Shown here: in pieces, positions 62,950 to 64,000 of the stretch
Position numbering within the stretch: the stretch's first letter is position 1
How the letters are laid out: the number at the start of each line of letters is the position of its first letter
NCBI GenBank assembly: GCA_951813045.1
Contig: CATOTF010000002.1
Coordinates: 3,038,001-3,102,000 of the forward strand
From: an uncultured Rhizobiaceae bacterium
GTDB lineage: Bacteria > Pseudomonadota > Alphaproteobacteria > Rhizobiales > Rhizobiaceae
Length of the DNA stretch: 64,000 nt
Direction: 5' to 3'
Notes under the pieces: model-generated
What the model was told of the DNA's origin: nothing
The model's input: the letters and a program-made list of their open reading frames with translations, nothing else
The model's database searches: none
Translations under genes and position numbers: made by a program

Positions 62950-63987
62950 ATGACACTTTTTAAACGGCTTATGAAAAAAGCCACATACACACTTGCGGTA
63001 GCGGGCATTGCAATTGCCATGGCACCTTCATTTGCGCCCTCATCCGCTCAGGCCGAAGATCGCGTCAGCGCCGTTCACGCATTCCCCCCCTTCCTGGTTT
63101 ATACCAAAACCTTCCTGGCGATGGTGGATGATATCAACGCACGCGGCAAAGGCATTGTTCAAATTGAAGTGCGTGGCGGCCCGGAAGCCATCGGAATGTT
63201 CCAGCAACCCGCTGCGGTTCGCGACGGAGTTGTCGACATGGTTCACACACCCGGTAGTTTTTACGGTAAAAACGTTCCTGAAATCGACGCCATGGTGGCA
63301 TCGCGTGTTTCACCCATGGAAGCCCGCGCAAATGGTGGCGCAGCCCTCATGGATAAAGCACACCAGGATCGTTTTGGCGTACGCCACCTGGGTTGGATAG
63401 ATGGTGGTGTTCAATTCCATATCTATATGAATTCCGAACCAAAATTCGACGCCAACGGCATTCTCGATCTGACCGGCGTAAAGCTGCGCGACAATCCGAT
63501 CTATCATGCTTTCTTTGAGGCATTAAACGCCACAACATCATCCATGCCGGCAACAGAGGTCTATTCGGCTTTGGAAAAAGGCGTTGTTGACGCCGCCGCC
63601 TGGACGCAAATTGGTATCCCGCAATTGAAATGGAACGAATTCCTGAAGTACCGGGTGGATCCAAAATTCTACAATACCGACCTCGGTGTGATCTTTAATG
63701 CTGAAGCCTGGGATGCATTGTCTGCAGAATCAAGAAAGCTCATCTCCGATGTCATTATCGAATGGGAAGCAAAATCCTATAAGGACCGTCAGGCCGATGT
63801 CGGCGTCGACGAAAAAGTATTGGCTGACGGTGGCATGAAATTTGTGAGCCTGTCTGATGAGGCTGGCAAAACCTACGTGAAAATGGCCGATGATGCCGCT
63901 TGGGCGCGCATGTTTGAGCGCATTGACGGCGGTGGCAAAGGCGCAGAAACCTACAAGGCACTGCGCAAACACTACGCAGGCGAATAG
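62950..63987 (+). CDS. TRAP transporter substrate-binding protein (DctP family)
   Basis: Periplasmic binding protein of a tripartite ATP-independent transporter, 345 residues. Signal peptide (about residues 1-36, ending AQA) then AEDRVSAVHAFPPFLVYTKTFLAM. Family features: NSEPKFDANGILDLTGVKLRDNPIY with the conserved substrate Arg, and the late NTDLGVIFNAEAWDALSAE. AAGGGAGA lies upstream of the ATG. The membrane genes dctQ/dctM should follow to the right, beyond the window end. Confidence 0.92.
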   Translation: MTLFKRLMKKATYTLAVAGIAIAMAPSFAPSSAQAEDRVSAVHAFPPFLVYTKTFLAMVDDINARGKGIVQIEVRGGPEAIGMFQQPAAVRDGVVDMVHTPGSFYGKNVPEIDAMVASRVSPMEARANGGAALMDKAHQDRFGVRHLGWIDGGVQFHIYMNSEPKFDANGILDLTGVKLRDNPIYHAFFEALNATTSSMPATEVYSALEKGVVDAAAWTQIGIPQLKWNEFLKYRVDPKFYNTDLGVIFNAEAWDALSAESRKLISDVIIEWEAKSYKDRQADVGVDEKVLADGGMKFVSLSDEAGKTYVKMADDAAWARMFERIDGGGKGAETYKALRKHYAGE

Positions 63988-64000
63988 TCAAAATATCGAC

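Noticed and set aside
1-64000. CRISPR arrays, tRNA or rRNA genes, phage structural genes
   Set aside because: No regularly spaced repeats, cloverleaf-like segments or phage proteins were found on either strand by reading.

Overview
The window looks like an accessory, catabolism-rich stretch of an alphaproteobacterial chromosome or large replicon. Family content points that way: TctCBA and TRAP transporters, UgpC-type ABC systems, uxaC/uxuA, hydantoinase A/B, IorAB with a large C-terminal extension, opine dehydrogenase, DUF1989. I see no rRNA, tRNA, ribosomal or replication genes and no CRISPR array. Species assignment is not possible from reading alone. Genes sit in tightly packed operons with many 4-bp ATGA/GTGA stop-start overlaps.

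Layout. (1) 155-10070 (+): a carboxylate uptake and degradation operon: tripartite tricarboxylate transporter (tctC, tctB, tctA), AbrB-like membrane protein, CaiB/BaiF CoA-transferase, crotonase, D-2-hydroxyacid dehydrogenase, TcuA-like flavoprotein and PrpF/GalD-like isomerase, followed by a convergent TauE/SafE permease (10088-10849). (2) 11256-12926: a flavin monooxygenase fused to a cytochrome b5 domain, then an IS3 remnant. (3) 13623-28586: a hexuronate/beta-glucuronide locus: uxaC divergent from uxuA, a GntR regulator, a sugar ABC transporter (binding protein, two permeases, ATPase), a 2-hydroxyacid dehydrogenase, three Gfo/Idh/MocA oxidoreductases and an alpha/beta hydrolase, with a convergent glycoside hydrolase family 2 enzyme. 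(4) 28662-34441: an IS-scarred region with an internally deleted IS1182-type copy, an acyl-CoA synthetase, a DUF1989 protein and an intact IS3 element with a 4-bp target duplication. (5) 34442-42318: a PotABCD-like ABC operon with a polysaccharide-deacetylase-family enzyme and a broken nucleobase deaminase; then a LysR regulator divergent from a BtpA-family protein plus phosphoribosyltransferase pair. (6) 42319-47276: IS110 remnant, old-yellow-enzyme gene, IS3 orfA remnant, IS630 cut by an intact IS1182, and an acyl-CoA ligase truncated by that insertion. (7) 47315-63987: iorBA, leuDC-like genes, divergent tautomerase/NTF2 fusion - hyuB - hyuA - isochorismatase-fold protein - isocitrate-lyase/PEP-mutase-family lyase - flavoprotein, a convergent 3-hydroxyacyl-CoA dehydrogenase and opine dehydrogenase pair, and a TRAP-type binding protein whose partner genes lie beyond the window.

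How the genes work together. Block 3 reads as import and hydrolysis of glucuronides, then isomerisation and dehydration through the Ashwell pathway to 2-keto-3-deoxygluconate; uxuB, kdgK and eda are not in the window. Block 1 reads as activation of an imported polycarboxylate to a CoA ester and its oxidation. Block 7 combines an aconitase-family hydratase with a C-C lyase of the methylisocitrate/dimethylmalate lyase family, which would fit breakdown of a branched or methylated dicarboxylate released from a cyclic amide or similar compound. An 18-bp near-palindrome is shared by the iorA promoter and the odh/dctP intergenic region, which suggests one regulator controls both ends of block 7. No classical defence or mobile-cargo system was seen; the most novel elements are the gene combinations and domain fusions listed under findings.
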